From NCBI GenBank assembly GCA_000499405.2, contig HG738139.1, positions 1,902,976 to 1,966,975 on the forward strand: 64,000 bases of DNA, written 5' to 3'. Below are positions 39,539 through 51,169 of the stretch, piece by piece; positions within the stretch are counted from its first letter, which is position 1, and each line of letters opens with the position of its first letter. The translations under genes were made by a program, and so were the position numbers. Source of the stretch: Onchocerca volvulus (taxonomy: Eukaryota > Nematoda > Chromadorea > Rhabditida > Onchocercidae). The notes under the pieces are model-generated. The model did no database searches. It had not been told where the DNA came from and was given only the letters and a program-made list of their open reading frames with translations.

Positions 39539-42500
39539 TCAAAAATTTATACAAAAAAAAAAACTTTTGTTATTTTATTGTATGATAAAATCTTCTTTTC
39601 CTTTCTTTTTTTTTTTTTTAACTTCCACATCAATGATTTATTTTATTACTTTTCATTGATCATTTCATTCATTTTCAAGCTTTCAAGGCCTTTTTTAAAG
39701 TCATATTTAACGCATAGATAAACATTCACATGCATAGAATATTAACAATTTGAATGACAGATGAAAGGAAAAAAGAAACTAATAAATCGTTAAAATGTGA
39801 ATAAATTTAAAAGAAAAAAAAGGAACTTGAAAAAAAGAAACTTGAAAAAAAAAATGATAAAAAAAACAAACAAAAATTGTTAAAAATGTGAATAAATTTA
39901 TCGGCATCATTATTCCATTCAATTTATTATGGTTACTATGTAAATAAAATCAAAATAAATGAGCGCAAAATATTTGAAAGAAATTTAAATGAAAATTAAA
40001 AAAAAAAAAAAAAAACGTGAAAGTGATTTAAATGAATTAATTTTAATATTTTCGCTACATATTATTTCAAAAACAAATATATAAATTCAGCAAAATTCTC
40101 TAACATTTGATTTGTTGCTATTTATTTCGGACAAAATTTATCAGTTAATGATAATTTTTCTTAAGATATTTTTATAAAAATACACTAGTTTGCGGTACGG
40201 TACCATTAATTTTCGTATCAGTGCTCATTAAAATATTTGCTAATTGCTGATTAAATGCTTCTAATTAAATTATTTTTAATCAAATTACTTCTAATTGATT
40301 GAAATAATCGATATTGCATGCAAACATATTAAATGTAAATGTACTCTTATTAAGTGCATTCGTATTATTGGAATTCGAAATTTTAAATGCAAACAATAAT
40401 GTACAAAGAATCTTCGGCGAAATTTCTATTTACATTCCTTTGCTCACAAAAATCGATAAATTTTTTTTTAATCAATAAATTCAAAGCATATTTGTGGAAA
40501 AGATAGAAACTTGAAAAAAGGGGGAAAAAAAAAAAAGAAACAAACAAATATCTATACGTAGCATTTCTTAGTTTCTCAAATTAGAAACTAACTTTTATGA
40601 CCTATTTTATTTAAGCCATATAAACGAATTTAAATTTCAAATGTATACGAATTTAAAAATTCCAATTAAAATATAGAGTAGACATAAAACTCAATGTTTT
40701 TCGATCTAATTTTCATGAAAATTTCAACTTTTTATCTCTCATCTTTACGCGATTTCCTGGAATTCAATGTGTTTATTCAAATTTTTGTTACGATATATAA
40801 GATCTGTTATTTATTTATATCATTAAAACTATTGTTGTTAAACAAGTAATTATTTTTGACGCATTCAAGAGTCATTTCAAATGATGAAATTAATGAGACA
40901 ATGAGATAATTAATGAGATAATTAGCGAGAGACAAGGCTAAACAAGTTTATAATTTTGTTTAACGAATTTAACTACTTCCAATGTATATATTATTTAAAT
41001 AAGCATTATGTCTTGCTAATTAAGCAATTCTTCATCTTTTTATAATACTAATTATATATATGTACGATGCAAGAAATGGGAGAAAGAATTCCTCATTTTA
41101 AATTCAAATTTCAAAGAAATAAAAATTGAAGTACGAAAATATTCGGATAAAGATGGATTGGTTCAATAATTTCAGGTATGAGAGATAATTATATATTTTA
41201 TTAATTAATTTTACTAATTAATGAATGGTAATAAACTAGTAGCAAACTCATATAGCTAACATTACTATTACAGTAGTTTCATTAAATGAATGTCACAGAA
41301 ATGCAGATTTTAGCATGCAGAATTTGTTTGCACGCTTGCATGCTTGCATGCCATGGTGCAGTATAACGCTATTTTCAAATTTCATAAAATGTATTATATT
41401 ATGAAATTTTACAAAACATATAAAACGAAAGGATTGATTGTTCGAAAAATCAAATCGTATTATTTATGATAACCTTGAAATTTTAAGAATGAAGTTTAAG
41501 ATTATATGATGACAATAAATCAATAAAAACTGTTTACATATCTCATATTTATGAACGATCAAAGAGTAAAATTAAGTTTGTCCAAAAGATGTAAGCAAAT
41601 ATTATTATGATTAATTAAGCTTAATGATTTAGCGATAGCATTGGACCGATTTTTCTCAATAAGAATAATTTCATTCTTTTGATATCACATTTTGTGAAAC
41701 TTTTTATTTTAATTAAAATTTTATGAAGTCCTAAAATTATTCGAAAAAGGAAAAAGCAATTTAAGTAGTGAAAAAAAAAAAGAAGGAATCCTTCAAAGAT
41801 ATATTCAATAGGACATTTGTGATTTGTTATCAATTTAAAAAATTCAACCGTACCACTGTATCCTGATAATTGATAACAATAATTAAAAGCAATTTTCTGA
41901 GGATAAAAAGAGTTCAGAAAGGTTGCATGCAGGTAAATTGTTGTAAATGATGCGGAAATATATGAGATTCGAAAATGACCTCTATTAGGGATTATGCATA
42001 AGTCAAAGGTCACTTGTGGAATATAGTGTCAAAGAAAATAGCGAAGAAAATATAAAATAAAAAATCATAAAAATAAAAAATGAGCATCATTAAAACTAAT
42101 GAAAATAGGATCTCGAATCATTCAGAGAGTTAATTTGAGTGCAATGAAGAATCAATTTCACATCTTCTTTTGTTGGACAATTATTCAAAAATTTCTTTAC
42201 GAAAAAATTAAATTTGTAAAATTGAGTTAGAATTGAAGAAATTAATTTTTAAAAATTCTTTTTCAAAAAACAAACAGAATTTACAGGAAATAAATTATTT
42301 AACGTCTAAATTATTGACATTTTTATTTTACTACAATAAGATATAAAAAAATCTATGTCATTTCACGTCAACATTTCACGTTTCAATGTCTCACGTTTTA
42401 TTTTATATTTCTTGTAAAGTTTCCGAATTAAAAAAAGTTATCTTTCTCAAATTGTATTTAGGTAACACTAATTTCAAATTGTATTCAGATTAATTAAGAT

Positions 42501-43674
42501 CTTCAAATTTCGAGCATGTCTTAAAAATCTGAATATGTTAATGTAGATTAGATAATTTTCATAAGTTACTTCTATGACTTTCAAATTAGCTCATAATTTT
42601 TCGCATTGATATAAATGGTATAATCTCTATAATATCAGGTTTACGTAAATATCAACTTGCAAACATTTATGCAATTATCAACATTTACTGATAAACTTTA
42701 TCAAATAGTAACTTTTAACTTGAAAATTACAATCGTCATGAACTGCTGCAATTGCAAACATTTATGCAGTTATTCAACGCAAAAATGCATGATCAAAAAA
42801 TGAAATTTAAAGGAAAAAGCAAAAAAAAACAGAATGAATCAATCATTTTGCTAATCAATAAATGGATCAATCAGTCTGTGCTTATCATTAAAACATCTAT
42901 AAATGATTGTTTTGCTTTATTGTTAATTTATATGTAATTTCTCTATAGCATTTCTCATTTTATAATAGTTTTAATTTCGATCATATTGCCGCCATAAAAT
43001 CGATCATTATGAATTTTAGTAAATCGAACGAATCAACTGGAATGAATCATTTGTTACAACTTTCCATTTCTTAAATTTCATTTCCGTTTTCATCTTAATT
43101 TTTCTTCTTTTTTGTTAAAACCATTACTCATTTTAAATTTCAAATATTTGATTTTTTCATTTTCTTCCTTCTATAAAAAAACTTCAAGGAATTTTTGAAA
43201 AATTTTAAAAATCTCTTTATCATTTATCATATAAATATTATTTACAATCAAGGACAATTTGATGAGAGCAGTAATTATTGCTATGCATTTAGTAATAAAT
43301 GTTTGAATAGGAGTTCATTTATCGTTATCAGTAAGCAGTGTTAGTAATATTGATGAGAGCGAGCAAAACTTAACTTTTTGCGGCTCCACTGGAATTGTGA
43401 TACTGATAATACAGATGATATTGATAACACATTCGAAATTTCGAATAAACTTTCTTTCATTCTTTGTAAATATCTCAAATACATTCATTTTTAATTTTTA
43501 ATTTTTTTTTTTTTTCATATCCCAAATAAATGATTTTTGGTCTTAATTTTAATGTAGCAATTAAAGTATTCATTATTGTTTTGAAGAAGTTTTTGTTTAT
43601 TAGCAATAAGAAAGTTTGATTTTTTCTTTTTCATTTTTTCGCAAATCAATAATTTCCTTCGACTTGCATACTTG

Positions 43675-43690
43675 CTTGCATGCATGCAAG
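43675..43690. repeat. Perfect 16-bp palindrome
   Basis: CTTGCATGCATGCAAG equals its own reverse complement. It lies about 490 bp upstream of the STARD3-like first exon. Related CATGC-rich DNA is at about 41330-41355. Confidence 0.6.
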
Positions 43691-44178
43691 ATTTGTTTTT
43701 CTAAAGGACAACAAATGATGCATCGTACCATTTGTACAATTTTCATTTGAAAGTTTTCTTCTTGGCTTTTTTTCCGATTTTTAATCAACGGCAATTTGTT
43801 TTTAGTAAAATAACGAAGGAACTACGGTTTATTGATTTAAAAAAAAAAAACAAAAAAAAAACAAAAAAACTTGACCATTTGATTCATTTGAATTTCGGCA
43901 TATTGTTTTGATCTTTTTTATTCTTTTCTAAAATTAACATATTTCATCATATGTCACAATTATTTCTGATCAATTTGTTACATTGAAATTTTAGTTATTT
44001 GAAAGGAAAAAAAAAAAAGATGAAAAAGAGAGAGAGCGAGAGCAAGATTGAAGAAAGAAAAATCTAAATTTAACTAACTTTAATAATTTCATATTACAAT
44101 TGCTCATATCTAACTGAAAATGAAAACTTTTTTTTTTTTTTTTAGATCATTAAAATTTGGACAAAAAAAGAGGAACAT

Positions 44179-47100
44179 ATGAGTGGTATAAACTCGGCAA
44201 GAAATAATGAAGAAAATCAAATTATGTCATATCCAAAAATGAGTAATACCGAGGAATTTTTCTTATCCGGGGAATCACGGATAAGTAAAGTTAGCTGATA
44301 TTTTATCATTTCTAATGCTTTTTATCTGGAAATTCTAAGAAAGTTTAATTTTGGTATTAATAAAAATCAATATTGATTTTTAATTTTCAAGAATATGATT
44401 GAAATATTTTGCCTCCTGATATTCCAACAAATTTCTCAGATTTTATGAGAAATCATTCGTCCGAAATAAAGAAGTTCATTCTATCGAAATTTATTTATTG
44501 AATTAAATCAATCGAAAAATAAAACTAAAATATATTGTTATATGTAACAATTTTATGAACAATTCATGATGAATTTTTAAATTTCAATTTTTTAAAATAA
44601 CATTTTGACTAAAATGTAATGAAAATAATTTTCAGGATCGTCGACGATTTACGGTGGTGACAGTATTTGACGTGTGTCTTACAGCTTTACTATGGGTCAT
44701 TTCTACGGTAAGCAGTTTTTCGAGACGATCTTTCTTGTACAATTACCTGATAATTAGCGAAATCGCCCAAATTAAAATAAAACAATTTGACTGCTAAATC
44801 GATGTATTTAATTTGAATAATCAAAATATTCCGCATTGATTTACTGGATTGGAAAATGAATACTAAATTTAGAACGGATCCCAAGTTTAGGATCCATTCT
44901 AATTTTAGGTTTGTTTAAAGTTTAAATGAACTTATGTTTTGGTTCCATTTTTTATTTCTTTTTTATAATTCAAAATGATATTATCAAAATAGTCAAAAAG
45001 AAAGTAATGAAGATAAACCAAAGAAATGAATAATGTGAAAAAGTCAATTTTTTATGTGGAAAATTAATTAATTAATTGATTTCTTTGTTACAGGTAAGCA
45101 AAGGTAGCGATTGGCCTGTAGTATTTTTTCGTGAGATTGACATTTCACAGCCAGATTTCATGAAATTTTCATTGTTTGATGTTGTCGTATGTTATTTTAT
45201 TTTTCTTTTTTTTTCATTTCGTTTCAAAATATTAATTCCAGTATGATTATTTGAGTAATTACTCGGTTTAGATTATTTGAGTTATTTAAATATGACTATT
45301 TGAGTTGATATTTTATCAAATTTCATTGTAATTCCTAATTCGTACTTCATATTATCCCATTCAAACAGTATTATATTATCAATTCATATGATATATTTCA
45401 TACTATTGAATTATTATTCTATTTTGAATTCAAAAAATTTGAATAAGCCGAAATAAGACTTGGCTTCTGGGACTTGGCGCTTAAAAATATTATTTTAGAT
45501 CACAGCAGTTATTCGGATGTCCATTCTGATCCTCTTCTATTCAATCCTACTAATTGGACATTGGCTTCCAGTTGCTATTACAACGATTGCAACGACAATT
45601 TTCCTTGTTGTTAAGGTTTTTTTTAATTTTAATTAGATTTTATAAAAAATAATTATCAGAATATTTTCGGAAAAAAGCAATAATACGATATGAAATTAAA
45701 GAAAATTGAAAAGAGAATTTTTGTTTGAACAAATATTTAAAAAATTAAATTTAATAAAGATAAAAGTGAAGAGAAATAGTTAGGAAAATTTTGAAAAATT
45801 CAAGTAAATTTGAATATAAATTGAGTAAATGTATGAAATTAAAATAAATTTCAGTTTGAAATTTTTTTTTTTTTTACATTCACAAAATTTTTATGCTTTT
45901 CTTTCGCAAGATTTCTTTTTGTTTAAAATTTCTTTTTCTCTTTACTTTATGCAATCATTCTTAGCATTTTGTATAAATGATATTTCAAATTATATTTATG
46001 CAAATTATACATTCTTTTGAATTTACAAAAACTAAATTTTTAAATCATTTTTAATTATTGTTCGAATTTTAATTTTCAAACTCCTCAAAAATGACGTGTT
46101 TTTTTCTAGGCGTTATTCTTTTTTTCACCCGTACAAGGTAATCTTCCTCAGTATACGGTATTGGTATCTGCATTTGTGGTTGCTTGGTTTCAACTTTGGT
46201 TGGTACCATTTCATATTTTGCCACGTGAACGTCGTTATATGGTAATGCCAAATTACAGTACACCGTCGGAAGTATCAGGACGGAATATGCAAACCGATGA
46301 AGAATTTCGTTCAGCTATGGAATATTCCTCCGGTATATGTGTGAAAAATTTATTCAAAATTTTGGCAAATTTTTTATGCAAATTTTTAAAATTTTAATTT
46401 TATACAAATTTATGAAAATTTTTATGCAAAATTTCATGCAAATTAATATAAATTTTGTGAATTTTAGCTAATTTTAAGCAAATTTTGGTTTTTAAAAAAG
46501 CGAAATTGACAAGGAACGAGAAAATATTTTGAAAGATGAGAATTAAGCATAAGGAATGGTTATTTTATTTCGATGATAAGTTGTATTTTCAATGTTCTGT
46601 AATCTTATCGCAGGAATGATTATCTGAGTGATTGCTCAATTGATTCTTTTTAGATCACAAATATTCCGAAATTAAGTATCAATCAATTTCTATGATTATC
46701 ATTATCACCATGATTTGTGAGTAGAAATAAGATAAGGAAAAAAAAAAAAGGAAATAGTTCATTGATAAGAGGACGATTGATATATTCGATAAGACTGATC
46801 ATAGCGGATCACATTATCAATCGATAATTCATTTCATTCTTCATTTCATTCGAAAAAATTTTAATAATTAAAAAATTTTCGACTAATTCAGGATTAGAAT
46901 TAATAGAATCAGCTAGAATTAAAATTATCATAATTATCACAACTGAGAAATTATTCATACAAAAAAAATCTTTTTAATACGATAATTCATTCTGTCTCAT
47001 CTTATTCGTTGTCTCGTTATTTTTAATTAATAATTTTTTTTTTTTTAATTTAATTTTTTAATAAAAATATGCGATATCGATCTAATAGTGTCATTTTAAC

Positions 47101-49413
47101 TTTTTTTTTTTCTTTCAGATTCGGAAGACGATAACTTAGCTACGATATTGATTACAGGAAAAGTATATTCAAAAGCACGATATATCGAAGAAGTTGAAGG
47201 AGCTAAATTGAAAGCTAAAGAGTTATTAACACAAATTAATTCGTGGAAACTTTTGCACAGGTAATCTTTGATTTTAAAAAATCATTAATAAAGATTGATA
47301 TTCCTCCAAGTGAAATTTTAGGTGACGGTGAAATGATATGGTCGATTTTTGTGTCCTAAAAATCCTCCAAGTTCATAAAAAAAAAAAAAAAAAAATGCTG
47401 AATTATTCTGTTTTGAATTTATGTAATGCAGATAGAAGAAGATTATTAAATTTTGCGCGATTTTTTTTCCGCTCAATTAATTTTCAATGAATAATTTAAC
47501 TGTTATCAAAGGAACTGAAATAATTTCATTTGAATAAATTTTCATCAAACATTTACAAAAATTCAGAGCTTAATTTAAATATTTCCATATTAATTTATTC
47601 TCTTTCGAGAAGCAACGAAAGCGATGATTGAAAATTTGAAATGTTTCAAAAATGAGGCATTTTAAAAGTTCTTATCACGATTTATCATTCAATTATTTGT
47701 AAAAAAGCCTTAAATATATTAAAAAATATATAATTCTGAAAAAAAGAATTCAATCTTTACAGTTCTGATCATTCGTAATTTCAGGAGTAATCCAGAAATA
47801 CGTGTGTCAAAAGAGAAGAAAGTTTATTTTGTTCAAGATACAGTTGCATGCTCACCAAAATCTCTATTCAAGATTATTTGGAAAGATAATAAATTATGGA
47901 ATAAACAAATTACTGACTTTAAAGTTTCTTTTTTTTTTTTTCAACTAATTAATGACTTATTCGAATTGTCAATAAATTGAGAACTAAAATAAATTTCTCT
48001 AGTATTTAAATGATAATTTTTAGAATAATTGAATTTTTCATTTTCATTTCGAACAAATTGATGACATTAAACTATTTTGAATGAAAATTTAAATAAAATT
48101 AAACTATTTAGGTAGTACTTCATATTGATGCAACGACGGAATTAGTCTATATTACTACCAGACCGATATTACGAGGATATATTGCACCACGGTTCTTCTT
48201 TTTTCTCATTTTTTTTTATTACTTAAATTTAAAAAAAAAAAAATTGGAAGATAAATTTTGATATAGTGATAAAATCAATTTGATTATTAGCTTTTGATTA
48301 AATGTCGAATGCAAATATATTACTAAATTAACGAGGTTAAAGAAGTTTACGATGCTAATTTTTTAAAATCATTTCATTAAATCTTATCAGTGGATATTTT
48401 GAATTGATTGTGATATTATTCAGCAATTGTAGAAAACTTCCAAATTATGAAAAAAAGAAAAAAAAGCATTGATTCCAGTTTAATTCAAATAGTAACTGAT
48501 TCTTTATTATTTCAAATAGCAACTAATTTTAGACTATTTAAATTGCAATTTATTCTATACTATTTCAACTAGTAATGATTCCAGGCTATTTCGAGCAATC
48601 ATGAATAGAAAAAGATAGCACAAATTTAGTCAGAAAAGTTGTACTTCTCATGAATTTTAACAAAAAAAATATTCTCCATAAATATGACATTGTTTTTCGC
48701 CGGAATTTTGCGACATGCAGTATAGATGATTTGTTTTTTCGCCAGAATCCTGCGACATGAAACGGAAAGCAGTGTATTGATGATTTCAGAGATTTTTTGG
48801 ATGTTCGTAGAATGATGCTTGATACTGAAAAAGATATATACGAAGGAGCTTACATTTCGGTTGATTCTTCAATTACGCCAACAAATGGAAATCAGAAACT
48901 CGTACGTGGAATTAATGGTGCAAATTATATTCGTGTGACATGTAGTTCTAGTGATTCGAAAATGTCGCAACTTCAATGGATTCAAGAAAGTGATGTTAAG
49001 GTTTAAATTTGTTCATTTTACATTTCGATAATTTGAAATTAAGTCACATTTTCCAATGTTTAAGGATCTAATTATTGCAAATACATCAAATAAATTAATT
49101 TTTTTCTAATTATTCTAATTTTTAATTATTTTTATTTTTTTTTCTAAATTATTTCTGACGTATCATAGACTTTTCTTCTCGCAAAACTAATGCAAAATAT
49201 GTATATAATCATGCAAATCATCACGTCAGAATAACATCATGCCAAATAATCGAAAAAACTTTTAAATATTTTATTCAAAATTTAAAAAATCTGTAAAAAT
49301 TACAGAGTAGCATTCCAAAACGTCTCATCGAAGGATCGATGTGTAGCTTTTTCCGGAGCTATATGGATAATATTAAAATATTTATTAGCAATCATCCCAA
49401 TGAATATCCATAA
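44179..49413 (+). CDS. STARD3: STARD3/MLN64-like MENTAL-START sterol transfer protein
   Basis: Ten exons: 44179-44289, 44636-44707, 45094-45186, 45499-45615, 46110-46332, 47119-47260, 47785-47923, 48112-48191, 48790-49000, 49306-49413 (TAA). They join in frame to 431 residues. Residues about 38-175 form a MENTAL domain with four hydrophobic spans (DRRRFTVVTVFDVCLTALLW, SILILFYSILLIGHWLP, TTIATTIFLVV, VLVSAFVVAWFQLWLVPF). A short acidic linker contains EFRSAME. The rest is a START lipid-binding domain (NSWKLLHRSNPE, KLWNKQITDFKV, GYIAPRDFLDVRRM, SIPKRLI). By family, the protein sits in late endosomal membranes with the START domain in the cytosol, tethers to ER VAP proteins and moves sterol. 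An acceptor (TTTTTTTAG) ends at 44145, 33 bases before the ATG. The frame is open back to it, so this is a trans-splice leader or the second exon of a longer form. Confidence 0.92.
46302..46322 (+). other. Phospho-FFAT-like motif (EFRSAME)
   Basis: These codons give E-F-R-S-A-M-E (residues 196-202), just after the fourth membrane span and before an acidic SSDSEDDN. A conventional FFAT core is EFFDAxE; here Ser replaces Asp at position 4, the hallmark of a phospho-FFAT. Vertebrate STARD3 has a phospho-FFAT at the same place. It would bind the MSP domain of VAP when phosphorylated. Confidence 0.7.
48691..48789 (+). repeat. Tandem duplication ending at a STARD3-like gene acceptor
   Basis: A segment at about 48691-48731 (TTTTTCGCCGGAATTTTGCG, then GACATGCAG...GATGATT) recurs at about 48732-48785 with a short insert. 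The second copy runs into TGATTTCAG, the acceptor of the exon at 48790; the first copy ends GATGATTTGT without AG. Confidence 0.7.
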
Positions 49414-51169
49414 TAATTCAAAGTGAAATTTTCGTTTATGAATTATTTCTATTCGAAATTTTCAGGATCAAAATTCATCACTTTATCACCAAATCAAATT
49501 AAAAAATTATACCAAACGACTAATTATCGATGAGAAAAAATTGACAAAAAATTCAAAATGAACTGATTTTTTGTCCAACAATTTTATTTAGCTATCAAAT
49601 TAAATTGCTAACCTTATTCGGACTCAATTATCGTAGTTCAGTTAAAATTGAAATTTTCAGGAATATCACCTACCGTACTCCAACATTTTGCCCCCGCACT
49701 TATTGGTTTTGATGAAATATTCAGATCGAATTGAAAACATTCTGCAACTAATTATAAATGCATGAATTACAGTAAGTAGGAGACATCTTCAAATGGAAGT
49801 ATTCAAAATCAAATTTTCAGATGAAAGTACAAACCTGGAAGATGTCAGGCGGTGAATTTTCATTTCATTGATATTGATTGAAATTATTAAAACTAAAATT
49901 AATTTTTGATCATTAGAATGCGAAAAAAATTTTTTTTTTTCGCAAGAAAAACGAAAAAACTTTCACATATATTTCAGAAAAGCATTATTATATTTAGTTA
50001 ATTCCATCATTCGATCTCGACTACCTAATAATTCATCATATTATTCAATAAAAGTTGAATAATATGAGATAAAACTCCAATGAATTCAAAAAATTTTCGA
50101 ATTTAAAAAGTCATCTCGAACTTAATTCAAAACGTTTAGTTTGCTTTTAATCGTAATTTCTTCATTTTTTACTTTTTTTTCACAATCATTTTCTCTGTTC
50201 ATCATTCCAATGAATTCCAATCATTATTATTTTGCGTTCCATATTCGAAATTTAATCTTGATCTTAATTCCAACAATTACGATCTTATTCCTTTCTCAAT
50301 TGTTCTTATATTAATTCGTTTGCTTTCATTTTTGTTAAGCAATATTTTAGAATTTAATGTGAACTTTTTGTTTTTTAACTGTGACATTTACGGCAGCATA
50401 AAATTTCTGTTTTATTTATAAAACAAAATAAAATAAGATGAGGCAAGAGGAAGAGAAATACGTACGTCAATCACGTTTGCATATTTTTATAATCGAGGAG
50501 GAGTTTTATTATTATGAATCTAGACTTTAGTATTGTAAATTTTACAGTAACCCAGCAATTGATTTTAATATTACGGGAAAAAAATGATAAAAACACAAAT
50601 TTTCCGGAAAAAAAATATTGCATTTTAGATCTGTACAATTTGAAATTTAACAATGGAAAGAATAACATTTTCATAGATAAAAAAATTATTATATAGTAAA
50701 CAGATAATTCGTAACACTGAGATTTCGAAATTATCTTCGTTTTTTTTCGTAATTCTTCGAATAAGAAATCGCAACAGAATCTTCAGTTTCTTGACGCATA
50801 CCACATTCTGAATCGGATTCGCCAACAAAATACAGAGCGATATTTAATGCATATAAATAAAAAAGGAATATACAATATTTGAAGAAGTTTCTTGAAAGAT
50901 TTGAACAATTTGATGAAACATTCCCACATGCTGATTGGTTTCAATTAATCTATCTAAATCAGTAGCGATTTAAATGCCGGATATATAAAACGAATGGTTG
51001 ACAATTCATGAATCCTTTGCAAGATACGATGAAAGAAAAATTTTTTCGTAATTTTCAAGCGAAATTGTACTTACGAAAATTCCGACTTTATGGCAAGAGA
51101 CCATAAGTTAGTTAAAAAATACTAACAGACAAAGGGAAGAAGAAATAACAATTTTATTAGTAATAACAA
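49414..51169. other. Convergent 3' intergenic region, STARD3-like / dex-1
   Basis: AT-rich DNA between two gene ends. A plus-strand AATAAA at 50047-50052 could end the STARD3-like transcript. A minus-strand AATAAA at 51153-51158 lies 11 bases after the dex-1 stop and would give a very short 3' UTR. I see no coding feature; frames at 50471-50828 are AT-driven. Confidence 0.5.

Larger units (their letters stand above)
29268..44145. other. 15-kb intergenic region between divergent genes
   Basis: The PTB gene starts leftward at 29267 and the STARD3-like gene starts rightward near 44146, so both promoters lie here. No open frame shows a domain or usable splice pattern; the longest (41621-42013, minus) has AT-driven composition. 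Contents: simple repeats (31175-31213, 32050-32120), an ACGT cluster, a perfect inverted repeat, a DR2 site, 37-bp and 35-bp tandem repeats and a 16-bp palindrome, listed separately. The rest is AT-rich with A/T homopolymers. Confidence 0.5.

Noticed and set aside
41621..42013. 130-codon minus-strand open frame, the longest in the 15-kb intergenic region
   Set aside because: Its composition (Phe, Ile, Leu, Tyr, Lys) is what AT-rich DNA gives, there is no domain, and I could not connect it to other exons.
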